This document shows, piece by piece, positions 21,698 to 31,402 of a DNA stretch of 64,000 bases. Where the stretch lies: assembly GCA_024710405.1 (NCBI GenBank), contig JANJUV010000001.1, positions 1 to 64,000 on the forward strand. Reading direction: 5' to 3'. A program made the translations under genes and the position numbers. The stretch comes from Bacteroidales bacterium (GTDB lineage: Bacteria > Bacteroidota > Bacteroidia > Bacteroidales > F082). Each line of letters begins with the position of its first letter. The stretch's first letter is position 1. The notes below the pieces were generated by a model. That model saw only the letters and a list, made by a program, of their open reading frames with translations. It made no database searches and was not told where the DNA came from.

Positions 21698-24271
21698 TTG
21701 ATTTTGAGTCTGTCACGCCATTTATTCCTCATTCTTCTGATACTTACCGGAGGCAGACTGATGTCTCAGGAAAAAAAAACACTTGCTGTGGTTCGGGCCT
21801 CAGGCAGCCTTGAGGTTGACGGACGGCTTGATGAGCAAGCCTGGCAACATGCCTCAACAGCCAAAGACTTTGTTCAGTTAAGGCCTTTCAATGGAAAACC
21901 GGCCAGCCAGCCCACCGAAGTAAGGATTTTGTATGATGACAGCGGACTCTACATAGGCGCTTTGATGCTGGATGAAAAACCCGACAGCCTCAGGGTGGAA
22001 TTGTCACGACGCGACGATCTGGAAATGGCCGACCATTTTGGCCTCACCATCGACCCATACAACGACGGGCTCAACGCTTTCGGATTTTTTGTGAGCACAC
22101 GCGGCGTGCAGATGGACATGAAAACCGATAAGGATGGTTTTGAAGACAGCAACTGGGACGCCGTTTGGTTAAGTGCTGTAATGATTCACGATTCGGGCTG
22201 GAATGCCGAAATGATGATTCCATGGTCGGCCCTGCGTTTTTCAGGCAACAAGCAACAGGTCTGGGGCGTTAATTTCTTCAGAAGCATTCAGCGCCTCCGC
22301 GAAAACGTATCATGGAATTTCATTGACTCACGCATAAAAGGTGAAATCACGCAAAGCGGCATCATTTACGGCATGCACGACATCAGCCCGGCACTCAGGC
22401 TGAGCGCCACACCATACCTTTCAGCCTATGCTGATCACAACAGCAGCAGCGATAACTGGGATACCTATGCAAATTACGGCATGGATCTGAAATGGGGTCT
22501 CAGCAGAAGTTTCACCCTTGATATGACATTAATCCCTGATTTCGGGCAGGTGGAGTCAGATGCCACCATCTTTTCCCTGTCACCTTTTGAAGTGTTTTAT
22601 GAGGAAAAAAGACCCTTTTTCACCGAAGGAACTGAACTGTTCAGCAAAGGGAATGTATTTTACTCCCGCAGGGTTGGCGCCAGACCCTCTGGGTATTTTT
22701 CGGTGCCTTTTAATCCCGGCGTGGCCGAAGTGATTGACAATCCTGAGCAGGCCCAATTGATCAACGCGGTCAAGTTGTCGGGCAAAACCGGAAACGGACT
22801 GGGAATAGGCGTTTTCAACGCCATGACAGCCAACACCTATGCCACAGTAAGGGACACTTCCGGTGACACCAGAAGAATACTTACAGAACCATTTACCAAT
22901 TTCAATATGGTGATTGCGGACCAGTCGTTTCGCAACAACTCCTATCTTAGTGTGTACAATACTTCTGTGTACAGGCCCGAACAAGGGAAAGCGGCACTGG
23001 TAAGCGGAACGGATTATCGTTTCAGAGACAAACGTAATCAGTATGAGATCAGCGGGATATTCAACCTGAGCCAGCATTACGACCCAAATAACATGCCCGA
23101 CCTTGGTTTCAGGTCATATACCAAAATCGGCAGGGTAAAAGGTGTTTTTCAATATGATGCCTGGTTTAATGTGGAAACTGATAACTACGACCCCAATGAT
23201 ATGGGGTTCCTGATGAACAATAACGATTTCGCTACAGGAACAAATTTCCGCTACAACATTTTCGAACCGAGAGGCAACATACTCAGAATGTTCAACACGC
23301 TAAGCACCAGACTAGTGTACCTGTATGCTCCCCGAAAATTCAGCGAGTTTATCATCAGCGGCACAAACTGGACAACATTAACCAATCATTTGACTCTGGG
23401 TGGGTTTTACAATATAAGACCACTGGAATCAAATGATTACTTCGAAGCCCGTACGCCCGGACGTGTTTTTGTGTGGCCCTCAAGCGTCTGGCTCAACGTT
23501 TGGTCTTCGCCCGACTATAGAAAAAAATATCTCGTTGACCTGACTTTGGGCGTTTGGCAAACCTTTGGCGATGACCAGACATCCATCAATGCCGAAATTG
23601 AACCCCGGCTGAGATTCAGCAACAGTTTTATGCTCAGGCCCGAAATTTCTTTCGACTACCATGTCAACAGCAAGGGATTTGTTCGCGACAGCATCGTGCC
23701 CGGACAGGATAAAACAATCATCTTTGGCCGACGTAATATAACCAACCTGACCACCTCACTAAAAGCTGACTACATCTTCAACAAAAACACCTCTGTGTCA
23801 TTCAGACTGAGACATTACTGGATGCTGGTTGACTATTTGTCGTTCTACAACCTGAATATGGCGGGCCGACTCGATCCGGCCGATCATCAGCGATTCGAAG
23901 ATTTTAGTGTGAATGCTTTTAATATTGATATGGTGTTCAAATGGGATTTTGCACCGGGAAGCGAATTGCTGCTGATATGGAAAAACGCCGTGTTTCAAAA
24001 CAACCAAAGCGAGCAATTGGTGGTCAACTACTTCGATAACCTGAACAAAATGTTTGAATCACCGGTACACAACAGCTTCAGCATCAAATTACTGTACTAT
24101 CTCGACTGGCAACAGTTCAAAAGAAAAGGCCGCAGGGACGAAACCGGTTTATTCAGGCCTGAACGATTCAGAGACATAATTAGAAATACTGCCGCAGACC
24201 TCCGCAGCGAACTGCATTCCGGTAGCGAGCATAGCCTCGACCCACTGAGCCGGAAACCGTCCTTCCACTGA
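21698..24271 (+). CDS. DUF5916 outer-membrane protein with CBM9-like N-terminal domain
   Basis: An 857-residue exported protein. After a signal peptide (1-23) comes a carbohydrate-binding family 9-like beta-sandwich (EVDGRLDEQAWQHA to about residue 215), then a long DUF5916 region that ends as a barrel-like series of strands. Function of the family is unknown; a surface or outer-membrane role is inferred. No ATG precedes the signal peptide, so TTG at 21698 or 21704 is the start. The last 40 codons run 123 nt into the 3' end of the convergent kinase gene; the family usually ends near YYLDWQQFK, so the tail is likely a stop-codon loss. Confidence 0.85.
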   Translation: MILSLSRHLFLILLILTGGRLMSQEKKTLAVVRASGSLEVDGRLDEQAWQHASTAKDFVQLRPFNGKPASQPTEVRILYDDSGLYIGALMLDEKPDSLRVELSRRDDLEMADHFGLTIDPYNDGLNAFGFFVSTRGVQMDMKTDKDGFEDSNWDAVWLSAVMIHDSGWNAEMMIPWSALRFSGNKQQVWGVNFFRSIQRLRENVSWNFIDSRIKGEITQSGIIYGMHDISPALRLSATPYLSAYADHNSSSDNWDTYANYGMDLKWGLSRSFTLDMTLIPDFGQVESDATIFSLSPFEVFYEEKRPFFTEGTELFSKGNVFYSRRVGARPSGYFSVPFNPGVAEVIDNPEQAQLINAVKLSGKTGNGLGIGVFNAMTANTYATVRDTSGDTRRILTEPFTNFNMVIADQSFRNNSYLSVYNTSVYRPEQGKAALVSGTDYRFRDKRNQYEISGIFNLSQHYDPNNMPDLGFRSYTKIGRVKGVFQYDAWFNVETDNYDPNDMGFLMNNNDFATGTNFRYNIFEPRGNILRMFNTLSTRLVYLYAPRKFSEFIISGTNWTTLTNHLTLGGFYNIRPLESNDYFEARTPGRVFVWPSSVWLNVWSSPDYRKKYLVDLTLGVWQTFGDDQTSINAEIEPRLRFSNSFMLRPEISFDYHVNSKGFVRDSIVPGQDKTIIFGRRNITNLTTSLKADYIFNKNTSVSFRLRHYWMLVDYLSFYNLNMAGRLDPADHQRFEDFSVNAFNIDMVFKWDFAPGSELLLIWKNAVFQNNQSEQLVVNYFDNLNKMFESPVHNSFSIKLLYYLDWQQFKRKGRRDETGLFRPERFRDIIRNTAADLRSELHSGSEHSLDPLSRKPSFH

Positions 24272-25063
24272 CATTCCGTCTGACAAGCGGATAAGCCGGT
24301 GAATCATTCCGGCATTAAAAGCATCACCGGCTCCAATGGTGCTGACAACCTCCACAGGGGGCACATCAAGCCTGAGCATTCTTTCACCATCAAAAGCATG
24401 TACGTGACTTCCTCCATAAGTGATGACGAGCAGCCGGCACCTTTCGGGACTGATTGTCTGCCAAATTTTCATTGGGTCAGCCGTGCCAAAAACCCCAAGC
24501 ATATCTTCATCAGATGTCCGGACAATATCGGCGAGCGACATAAACTCAACGATCCTTTGGTACTGGCTTTCTTCGTCAGTAAGACAATGTTTTCTGATGT
24601 TTGGGTCGTAAAAAATTAACGCATGGTTCCTGGTTGCTGTTCCCAACAAATGGTCGAGTGCAGGTCGCAATGCATGATCGAGTGCCGAGAACGAGCCAAA
24701 TAAAAAGACTGCATCGTTATGAATTTCCGGTAACTGGTTTGAAAAACGTATCTGAGGATAGTCCTTGTGAAACGTATAGCTTGCCTTTCCCAGTGTGTCG
24801 AGCACTGCCTTGGCTGTTGCCGTTTTGCGTTGGGAATAGGTTATGGCATATTCTGTGAGTACTCCGTTTCCAGATAGAAATTCTTTTAAGAAACTGCCAT
24901 GATCGTCGCTGCCAAACTCAGTAATCAACTGAACCTGATTGCCACATCGGGAAAGCGAAACAGAAGTGTTCACAATGCTTCCGCCAGCATAGGCACCGGC
25001 AAAAACATTACCACGGTAGATCAGGTCAACCAGTGCCTCGCCAAAAGCTACAACTGTTCGCAC
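24149..25063 (-). CDS. PfkB-family carbohydrate kinase (fructokinase/ribokinase-like)
   Basis: A 304-residue sugar kinase. The N-terminal FGEALVDLIYR and AGGSIVNTSVSLSRCG segment and the C-terminal signature TIGAGDAFNAGM with the catalytic Asp are present. Sequence features resemble bacterial fructokinases more than ribokinase, but the substrate is not certain. It lies 9 nt after the arginine decarboxylase stop, on the same strand, so it may be the second gene of that operon. Confidence 0.9.
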   Translation of the reverse strand: MRTVVAFGEALVDLIYRGNVFAGAYAGGSIVNTSVSLSRCGNQVQLITEFGSDDHGSFLKEFLSGNGVLTEYAITYSQRKTATAKAVLDTLGKASYTFHKDYPQIRFSNQLPEIHNDAVFLFGSFSALDHALRPALDHLLGTATRNHALIFYDPNIRKHCLTDEESQYQRIVEFMSLADIVRTSDEDMLGVFGTADPMKIWQTISPERCRLLVITYGGSHVHAFDGERMLRLDVPPVEVVSTIGAGDAFNAGMIHRLIRLSDGMSVEGRFPAQWVEAMLATGMQFAAEVCGSISNYVSESFRPE

Positions 25064-25072
25064 TTCAGGTGA

Positions 25073-26965
25073 CTATTCGAGGTAGGTGTAGCCGTAAAGA
25101 CCTGAGCGGTAGTTCGACAGAAACTCTTTTCCTTCTTCAGCGGTGATGCGGCCTTGTTTTACTGACGACATTACCCAGGTTTCTACCGTGCGGACAAGTT
25201 TCTTGGAATTGTACTGAACGTAGTCAAGCACTTCAGCAACTGTTTCTCCGTCAATGATCTGATCAATATAATACCCTTTTTCGTCCACCGAAACATGCAC
25301 GGCATTGGTATCTCCAAACAGGTTGTGGAGGTCGCCGAGGATTTCCTGATACGCGCCCACAAGGAATACGCCGATATAATATGATTCTCGGGCCCTCATG
25401 CTGTGAACGGGAAGGTGATGCGAGAAATTACGTGTGCTGATGAAATTGTCGATTTTCCCGTCCGAATCACAGGTAATATCCTGAATAGTAACGGTTCGGT
25501 CGGGTTTTTCGTCGAGGCGGTGAATCGGTATGATGGGGAATATCTGGTCGATGGCCCATGAATCGGGCAAAGACTGAAATAATGAGAAGTTGCAGAAATA
25601 TTTATCAGACAAAAGTTTGGGCAGGTTCAGCAATTCTTCCGGCGGCCTTTTCATTTCGGAGGCCATCTGATGTATTTCGCGCGCCACCGACCAGAACAGA
25701 CGTTCGATACGGGCTCTGGTTTGCAGATCGAGCATGCCCAGGCTGAACATATCGAGGGCTTCTTCACGGATTTGTTGGGCATCGTGCCAGGTTTCGAGCA
25801 TTTTCGACTGATTGAGCGATTCCCACGCGTTGTATAATTCGTGTAGGAGTTCATGGTCGTCCTCCTGAACAACTTCGTCCTCCTCCCAAACAGGCAGGGT
25901 GGCAGATTCAAGCACTTCAAAAACAAGCACCGAGTGATGCGCTGTAAGTGAGCGTCCCGATTCGGTGATGATGTTCGGATGCGGCAATTCGTTTTTGTCG
26001 CAGGCATCCACCATGGCAAAAGTGGCGTCGTTCACATATTCCTGAATGCTGTAGTTTACGCTGCTGCCGCTGTTCGACGAACGGGTTCCGTCGTAATCAA
26101 CACCAAGTCCGCCTCCAACATCCACAAAATCAATATCGAAACCAAGTTTACGTATCTGAACATAAAACTGGGCGGCTTCGCGCAAGGCAATCTTTATCCT
26201 GCGGATTTTATTCACCTGACTGCCAATATGGAAATGTACCAGTCGGAGTGTATCCTGCATTTTGTTTTTTTCGAGAAAATCAAGCGCTTCGAGCAACTCA
26301 CTCGAAGTAAGGCCAAATTTGCTTACATCACCGCCCGAGTCTTCCCATTTACCGGAGCCTGAACTGGCAAGTTTTACCCTTATTCCAATCAGAGGCTTCA
26401 CCCTGAGTCTCTTGGCCACGCGTGCGATGAGCTTCAATTCATTGAGTTTTTCTACCACAATAAAAATGGTTTTACCCATCTTTTGTGCCAGCAAAGCCAG
26501 TTCGATATAGCTTTCGTCCTTGTAGCCATTGCAGATAATCAGCGAATCACTGTCGGTATTGATGGCGATAACCGCATGCAGCTCAGGTTTGGAACCGGCT
26601 TCCAGTCCGATATTGAATTTCTTGCCATGACTGACAATTTCTTCCACCACAGGACGCATCTGGTTGACTTTGATAGGGTAAACAGTGAAACTCTGCCCTT
26701 TGAAACCGTATTCCTCAGCAGCAACTTTAAAACACGAGCTCATCTGCTCGATACGGCTGTCGAGAATATCGGGGAAACGCAGCAATACCGGTACAGAAAC
26801 ATCACGAAGCTGCAGTTCATCAATAAGTTCTTTCAGGTCGACCGGCTGACAACCCTTGCGTGGTGTTACCACTACATTGCCCTTCTCGTTGATGGAGAAA
26901 TAATTAATTCCCCATCCGTTGATGTTGTACAGTTCGGCCGAATCTTCAATGCGCCATTTTCTCAT
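25073..26965 (-). CDS. speA: Biosynthetic arginine decarboxylase
   Basis: A 630-residue PLP enzyme of the fold-III (alanine racemase/ornithine decarboxylase) type that converts arginine to agmatine, the first step of agmatine-derived polyamine synthesis. Lys99 in YPIKVNQ is the PLP lysine; HFHIGSQ and the GGGLGVDYDG loop bind cofactor. The insert rich in charged helices (about 360-430) is normal for SpeA. Length matches the family. Agmatine-using genes are not in the window. Promoter candidate at 27041-27048 gives a leader of about 70 nt. Confidence 0.96.
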   Translation of the reverse strand: MRKWRIEDSAELYNINGWGINYFSINEKGNVVVTPRKGCQPVDLKELIDELQLRDVSVPVLLRFPDILDSRIEQMSSCFKVAAEEYGFKGQSFTVYPIKVNQMRPVVEEIVSHGKKFNIGLEAGSKPELHAVIAINTDSDSLIICNGYKDESYIELALLAQKMGKTIFIVVEKLNELKLIARVAKRLRVKPLIGIRVKLASSGSGKWEDSGGDVSKFGLTSSELLEALDFLEKNKMQDTLRLVHFHIGSQVNKIRRIKIALREAAQFYVQIRKLGFDIDFVDVGGGLGVDYDGTRSSNSGSSVNYSIQEYVNDATFAMVDACDKNELPHPNIITESGRSLTAHHSVLVFEVLESATLPVWEEDEVVQEDDHELLHELYNAWESLNQSKMLETWHDAQQIREEALDMFSLGMLDLQTRARIERLFWSVAREIHQMASEMKRPPEELLNLPKLLSDKYFCNFSLFQSLPDSWAIDQIFPIIPIHRLDEKPDRTVTIQDITCDSDGKIDNFISTRNFSHHLPVHSMRARESYYIGVFLVGAYQEILGDLHNLFGDTNAVHVSVDEKGYYIDQIIDGETVAEVLDYVQYNSKKLVRTVETWVMSSVKQGRITAEEGKEFLSNYRSGLYGYTYLE

Positions 26966-27040
26966 AAGGCAAATTCAATGTTAAGATGTATGAAAACCTG
27001 ATGATTACATCGGGCTACTTTAACCTATTTTCAGTGGGTG

Positions 27041-27048
27041 CAAAACTA
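27041..27048 (-). promoter_or_regulatory. -7 promoter element for speA
   Basis: Reads TAGTTTTG on the minus strand, 76 bp upstream of the speA ATG. Confidence 0.5.
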
Positions 27049-27090
27049 CAAAAAACATCGAAAGATGCAGCAGAAAGATACTCAGTGGTT

Positions 27091-27855
27091 TTAGTTTACA
27101 GAAGTATTGAACCACAGGTTCTGCCTGTTAACAGAAAGTCTGGATTTCATTCTTATCGTGATGAGAATGCTCAGCGCTATCGTGATGCCGCGAAAAACAT
27201 TGGGCAGCAATGTCCCCAGGGCATTGTCGCTGACATCAAACAAGGTCCACGAAAGGTTCATCAGCACATGCATCAACACCGGAACCCAGAGGTTTTCGTT
27301 CCACTCAACATACAGCCATGCAAACCACACTGCTCCGATGGCGGTGATAAAAAATACTCCCGAAGATTCCAGAAGTGTTGAACCCTGATATATATGACCC
27401 AGTCCAAAAATCACAGCGCCTGTCAACGATGCAGGAACAAAACCCCACAATGCCCTGCGGAACAACAGCCCAAACAGGAAACCCCTGAACAAAAATTCCT
27501 CGAAAAATCCTGCAAACAGGCTTGCATTCAACACCAGCCATATATCAAGTTCATTTCTGATACTTCCTGTAAATGCCGATCCAATCATCATTGGTGAGAC
27601 CGTGATCATCGCAAACAGCAGTGCTGCCAGGAAGCCACCTTCAAGACCAAGCTCGCGGCCAAGGTTACGGAGGCCATAGCCTAAACCAACAAAAAGCACC
27701 ACCGGAATAACCCACCAGGCATAAACATAAGCCACACGTGCCATGCCTTGAGGCAAATCAAAGGGAATATAAGCATGCAGCAACTTCCGGCCATAAAAGG
27801 CAATCAGAAAAACCAAAAGAATCAATATACTTTCAATGAGTTTTGACTTTGTCAT
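27091..27855 (-). CDS. CPBP-family intramembrane metalloprotease (Abi/CAAX type)
   Basis: A 254-residue membrane protein with seven or eight helices. The metal-binding motifs are EEFLFRG (Glu119, Glu120, Arg124), the FGLGH histidine near 175 and HVLMNLSW near 210. The family cleaves peptide bonds within membranes, as in CAAX processing or bacteriocin self-protection. No bacteriocin gene is adjacent and the substrate is unknown. Confidence 0.9.
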   Translation of the reverse strand: MTKSKLIESILILLVFLIAFYGRKLLHAYIPFDLPQGMARVAYVYAWWVIPVVLFVGLGYGLRNLGRELGLEGGFLAALLFAMITVSPMMIGSAFTGSIRNELDIWLVLNASLFAGFFEEFLFRGFLFGLLFRRALWGFVPASLTGAVIFGLGHIYQGSTLLESSGVFFITAIGAVWFAWLYVEWNENLWVPVLMHVLMNLSWTLFDVSDNALGTLLPNVFRGITIALSILITIRMKSRLSVNRQNLWFNTSVN

Positions 27856-27969
27856 GGCAGTAACAATAAAGGGTAAGAAAACGCAAAGAAAATCAAAAAG
27901 TTTAAACTTAAAGTTAACCTTATTGATCCTGCCTGATGATTGATGTTTATCCGAAAAGAGAAAGGTGCT

Positions 27970-27977
27970 TATCTTTG
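27970..27977 (+). promoter_or_regulatory. -7 promoter element for the BadF-type kinase
   Basis: TATCTTTG, 18 bp before the ATG at 27995. Because it lies inside the longer open frame that begins with GTG at 27965, it supports the shorter start. Confidence 0.65.
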
Positions 27978-27994
27978 TCCGTCAAACCATCAGC

Positions 27995-28831
27995 ATGAAA
28001 CTCATTGCCGACAGCGGCTCTACCAAAACCACCTGGGCATTGCTTCACAAGGGTGAAGCTATTTTGGTTTTCAACACATCAGGGTTCAACCCCTATTATT
28101 TCGGCAGCGGCGACCTGAGCAGGATATTAAGGCAGGAATTGCCTGATAGTCTTCCAATAGCTGAGGTCGATGAGGTAGTGTATTACGGGTCAGGCTGTTC
28201 CACGGATAAAAATTGTGCCATAGTGTCGGATGCTTTAAAAAGCTTTTTTTCCGGAACTTCCATCACAATTCACCATGATCTGCTGGCCGCAGCCCATGCC
28301 CTGCTGCAACACAATTCAGGCATTGCCTGTATTCTGGGCACAGGAAGCAACTCGTGCCTGTACGATGGCAAACAAATTGTGGCACAGGTTCCTTCATTAG
28401 GCTATCTGCTTGGTGATGAGGGAAGCGGATATCAGATCGGACGCCGGTTGCTTGCTGCCATGCTCAACGGTTCGGCACCTGCTGAATTAATACAGGCATT
28501 CGGCAAACAATACGGTCTGACACTTTCTGACGTACTGCACCGCATTTACTATGAGGATAAGCCTGGCCCGTTCATCGCCTCATTCACTCAGTTTGCACAA
28601 CAACACAAAGGGCACCCCTGGTGTAATCGGCTCGTGATGCGCTGCTTCGAAGATTTCCTTGCCTTAATGCCCGTGCATTATCCTGCACACGAATCTGTCC
28701 CCCTTTCGTTCACAGGATCGGTAGCCTATCACTTCAGATCACAGCTGATGTCCTTGCTGGATTCCAAAGGACTAAAAGCAGGCCGCATTCTTCGATCCCC
28801 GATCGAAGGGCTGATTGAATTTCACAGATAA
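27995..28831 (+). CDS. BadF/BadG/BcrA/BcrD-type ATPase, probable N-acetylglucosamine kinase
   Basis: A 278-residue ASKHA-fold kinase. Motifs are the phosphate-1 loop ADSGSTKTTW (5-14), HDLLAAAHALL, the phosphate-2 loop ILGTGSNSCLYDG and LGDEGSGYQIGRRLL. Bacteroidota members are usually annotated as N-acetylglucosamine kinases acting in amino-sugar or murein salvage; the substrate is not proven here. It is transcribed alone and is convergent with miaA. Confidence 0.88.
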   Translation: MKLIADSGSTKTTWALLHKGEAILVFNTSGFNPYYFGSGDLSRILRQELPDSLPIAEVDEVVYYGSGCSTDKNCAIVSDALKSFFSGTSITIHHDLLAAAHALLQHNSGIACILGTGSNSCLYDGKQIVAQVPSLGYLLGDEGSGYQIGRRLLAAMLNGSAPAELIQAFGKQYGLTLSDVLHRIYYEDKPGPFIASFTQFAQQHKGHPWCNRLVMRCFEDFLALMPVHYPAHESVPLSFTGSVAYHFRSQLMSLLDSKGLKAGRILRSPIEGLIEFHR

Positions 28832-28857
28832 AAGCAGTTTCGGGCACTGCAGGGCAA

Positions 28858-29775
28858 TTATGATTCCATGGCCGACTTAACAAAGCCGGTGATACCTCTG
28901 AAATCATCAAAATCAAACCATTTTATTTCCTTGTTCTTGCGAAACCATGTCATTTGCCTTTTGGCATATTGACGCGTATTCACCTTGATCTCATCAATTG
29001 CCTGCTCCAGAGTTATCTTTTTGTCAAAATAACGGAATAACTCCTGATAACCAACCGTCTGTAATGGATTCAAAGCAGCATACTGATGCAGTGAACGGGC
29101 TTCGTCAACAAGTCCCTGGGCGATCATAGCTTCCACCCTGAGGTTGATGCGGTTGATCAGTTGCGTTCTTTCTGTTCTGATGCCGGCCCATATGGTGTTG
29201 AAAGGTCTCGGCGCTGGCTGTCTCTTCCGGTAGAAAGTGAAGGTTTGTCCGGTTTGCAGGCAGACTTCAATGGCCCTTTGAAGCCTGCGTGGGTTTCTCT
29301 GATCAACAATATTATAATACTCAGGGTCAAGCTGTTTTAACAAGACTTGAAGGCCTTTCAGACCCTCCTTCGCGAACAATAGGTTCACTTGATTTCTGAC
29401 AACTTCACCGGTTTCCGGTATGTTGTCCAATCCACGGCATACGGCATCGAGATACAAACCTGAGCCTCCTGTAATAACAACAAGATTATGGTTTCGGTGC
29501 AGTTCCGCAATGACTTTCAGCGCCTGATTTTCGAAGCTTGCTACATCAATTGGCTGATGAATACCTGTATGACCCACAAAATGATGTCTGACAGCAGCAA
29601 GTTGATCATCGGAAGGCACTGCTGTTCCAATCTTCATCTCTCGGTAAAACTGTCTGCTGTCGGCCGAAATGATTTCAGTGCCATAATACCCGGCCAGTTT
29701 GACTGCCAGTTCCGTTTTGCCGGATGCAGTAGGCCCTGCAAGAGCCAGCAGATATTTTGGGATCAACGAATCCAT
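28858..29775 (-). CDS. miaA: tRNA dimethylallyltransferase
   Basis: A 305-residue enzyme that transfers a dimethylallyl group to N6 of adenosine 37 in tRNAs reading UNN codons. P-loop GPTASGKT (14-21), SADSRQFYREMKIGTA, the GGSGLYLDAVCRGLD segment and the C-terminal RQYAKRQMTWFRKNKEI are all present. It lies 4 nt after the CCA-adding enzyme gene, so two tRNA-maturation genes are cotranscribed. Confidence 0.97.
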   Translation of the reverse strand: MDSLIPKYLLALAGPTASGKTELAVKLAGYYGTEIISADSRQFYREMKIGTAVPSDDQLAAVRHHFVGHTGIHQPIDVASFENQALKVIAELHRNHNLVVITGGSGLYLDAVCRGLDNIPETGEVVRNQVNLLFAKEGLKGLQVLLKQLDPEYYNIVDQRNPRRLQRAIEVCLQTGQTFTFYRKRQPAPRPFNTIWAGIRTERTQLINRINLRVEAMIAQGLVDEARSLHQYAALNPLQTVGYQELFRYFDKKITLEQAIDEIKVNTRQYAKRQMTWFRKNKEIKWFDFDDFRGITGFVKSAMES

Positions 29776-29779
29776 GAAA

Positions 29780-31237
29780 TCAGAGGGGCAGCGGGCCGTT
29801 ACTTTTTATCTGAGGAGCTTCACCTGGCTCCTTCACAATATGAAGACCCATTTCGAGTCCCTGCTTTCTCATCAGGCCAAAGGCTTCTTCAAAATTGTTT
29901 CCAATAATTCCGTCAAGTATGGCTTCCCGAATAGCAGTTTTGATAATCCCGACTTCTTTTCCGGGTTTCAGGCCAAAAACTTCCATGATCACCTCTCCGC
30001 TTACCGGTGGCTGCCAGTTCCTGATACGGTCCTTGGCTTCTATTTCCTTGAGTTTATCCCGCACCAACCTGAAGTTATCCCGGTATTTCTTCACTTTGTA
30101 TTCGTTCTTTGAAGTGATGTCGGCTTCACATAAGGTCATCAGCGCGTCAATGTCGTCGCCTGCATCGAAAAGTAAACGGCGAATGGCGGAATCTGTTACA
30201 ATTTCCTGAGCCAACACGATTGGCCTCAGATGCAGCAACACCATTTTCTGCACAAATTTCATCCGGTCGTTCTGCGGCAGCCTGAGCTGCTTGAAAATCC
30301 TGGGTACCATTCGGGCTCCCCTGAATTCATGGCCATGAAAAGTCCATCCGGCCTGAGGATCAAACTTTTTGGTAGGCGGCTTGGCAATGTCGTGCAAAAT
30401 TGCTGACCAACGTAACCAAAGATCGTCCGACAGGCGTGCAAGGTTGTCCAAGACCTCAAGTGTATGATAAAAATTGTCCTTGTGCGACTTGCCGTTAATG
30501 GTCTCAACACCCTGCAAAGCAGCCATTTCAGGAAAGATCACGTGAAGCAGGCCTGTGTCGAACAACAATTTAAAGCCCACCGAAGGCACAGGCGACAAAA
30601 CAATCTTGTTGAGTTCGTCTGCGATCCTTTCTGCAGACACAATCCTGATTCTGTTCCGGTTTCTGATAATGGCTTCGTAGGATGCCTGTTCGATGCGAAA
30701 ACCAAGCTGTGCCGAAAACCTTATGGCTCTCATCATCCGCAAAGGATCATCCGAATAAGTTATGTCAGCATCGAGCGGGGTGCGGATGGTCTTTTGTCCG
30801 AGGTCGGTCAGTCCGTTGAACGGGTCGAGCAACAAACCATAATCATAGGGATTCAGACTGATTGCCATGGCGTTGATGGTGAAGTCTCTTCTGTTCTGAT
30901 CGTCCTGCAAACTTCCTTCTTCCACTTCAGGTTTCCGGCTAAACAGTTTATAGGATTCCTTGCGGGCACCGACAAATTCAATGTTCCAGCCTTTGTGGGC
31001 GATCATGGCCGTGCCAAACTGCCCGTAATACTTGGCTTCGGCACCTTTGCCCAGCTTGCGTGCAACATGCTTTGCTGCTTCAAGGCCATCACCTACAACT
31101 ACAATATCAATGTCCTTCGACTTTCTGTTCAGGAACAGGTCACGCACAAATCCGCCTATCACATATGTTTCGAGCCCAAGGTCGGAACATACCTTTGAAA
31201 TAGTCCTGAATAAGGGATTCGACACGTAACTGCTCAT
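29780..31237 (-). CDS. cca: CCA tRNA nucleotidyltransferase with HD domain
   Basis: A 485-residue class-II nucleotidyltransferase. The head has GGFVRDLFLNRKSKDIDIVV with the metal-binding DxD; the neck has RRDFTINAMA; an HD domain (ILHDIAKPPTK, then HGHEFRGARM) follows. It adds or repairs the 3' CCA of tRNAs, though poly(A)-polymerase activity cannot be excluded by sequence. The start is ambiguous: ATG at 31246 lies at the expected transcription start of the promoter at 31251-31258, so ATG at 31237 is preferred. Confidence 0.93.
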   Translation of the reverse strand: MSSYVSNPLFRTISKVCSDLGLETYVIGGFVRDLFLNRKSKDIDIVVVGDGLEAAKHVARKLGKGAEAKYYGQFGTAMIAHKGWNIEFVGARKESYKLFSRKPEVEEGSLQDDQNRRDFTINAMAISLNPYDYGLLLDPFNGLTDLGQKTIRTPLDADITYSDDPLRMMRAIRFSAQLGFRIEQASYEAIIRNRNRIRIVSAERIADELNKIVLSPVPSVGFKLLFDTGLLHVIFPEMAALQGVETINGKSHKDNFYHTLEVLDNLARLSDDLWLRWSAILHDIAKPPTKKFDPQAGWTFHGHEFRGARMVPRIFKQLRLPQNDRMKFVQKMVLLHLRPIVLAQEIVTDSAIRRLLFDAGDDIDALMTLCEADITSKNEYKVKKYRDNFRLVRDKLKEIEAKDRIRNWQPPVSGEVIMEVFGLKPGKEVGIIKTAIREAILDGIIGNNFEEAFGLMRKQGLEMGLHIVKEPGEAPQIKSNGPLPL

Positions 31238-31250
31238 ATCTTCCATGATG

Positions 31251-31258
31251 CAAAGGTA
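31251..31258 (-). promoter_or_regulatory. -7 promoter element for cca-miaA
   Basis: Reads TACCTTTG on the minus strand, very close to the coding start, implying a leader of only a few bases. Confidence 0.55.
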
Positions 31259-31365
31259 CAGCGAAAATTAAATGAACAGCGCCTGTTGTTCTCAGCACAT
31301 AAGGTAACTCCCGCAATTTGTAAAAATACCCATATATAGGTATTTCTCCACCACATTGCCATTGT

Positions 31366-31373
31366 TAGTTTTG
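31366..31373 (+). promoter_or_regulatory. -7 promoter element for the porin/FMN operon
   Basis: TAGTTTTG, 30 bp before the ATG at 31403. The earlier in-frame ATG at 31379 would fall at the transcription start. Confidence 0.6.
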
Positions 31374-31402
31374 CTGCCATGATTTACCAAAACTTTACTT
31401 TT

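Noticed and set aside
28835-28852. Terminator between the BadF-type kinase gene and miaA
   Set aside because: GCAGT/ACTGC is a weak five-base stem with no T-tract on either side.
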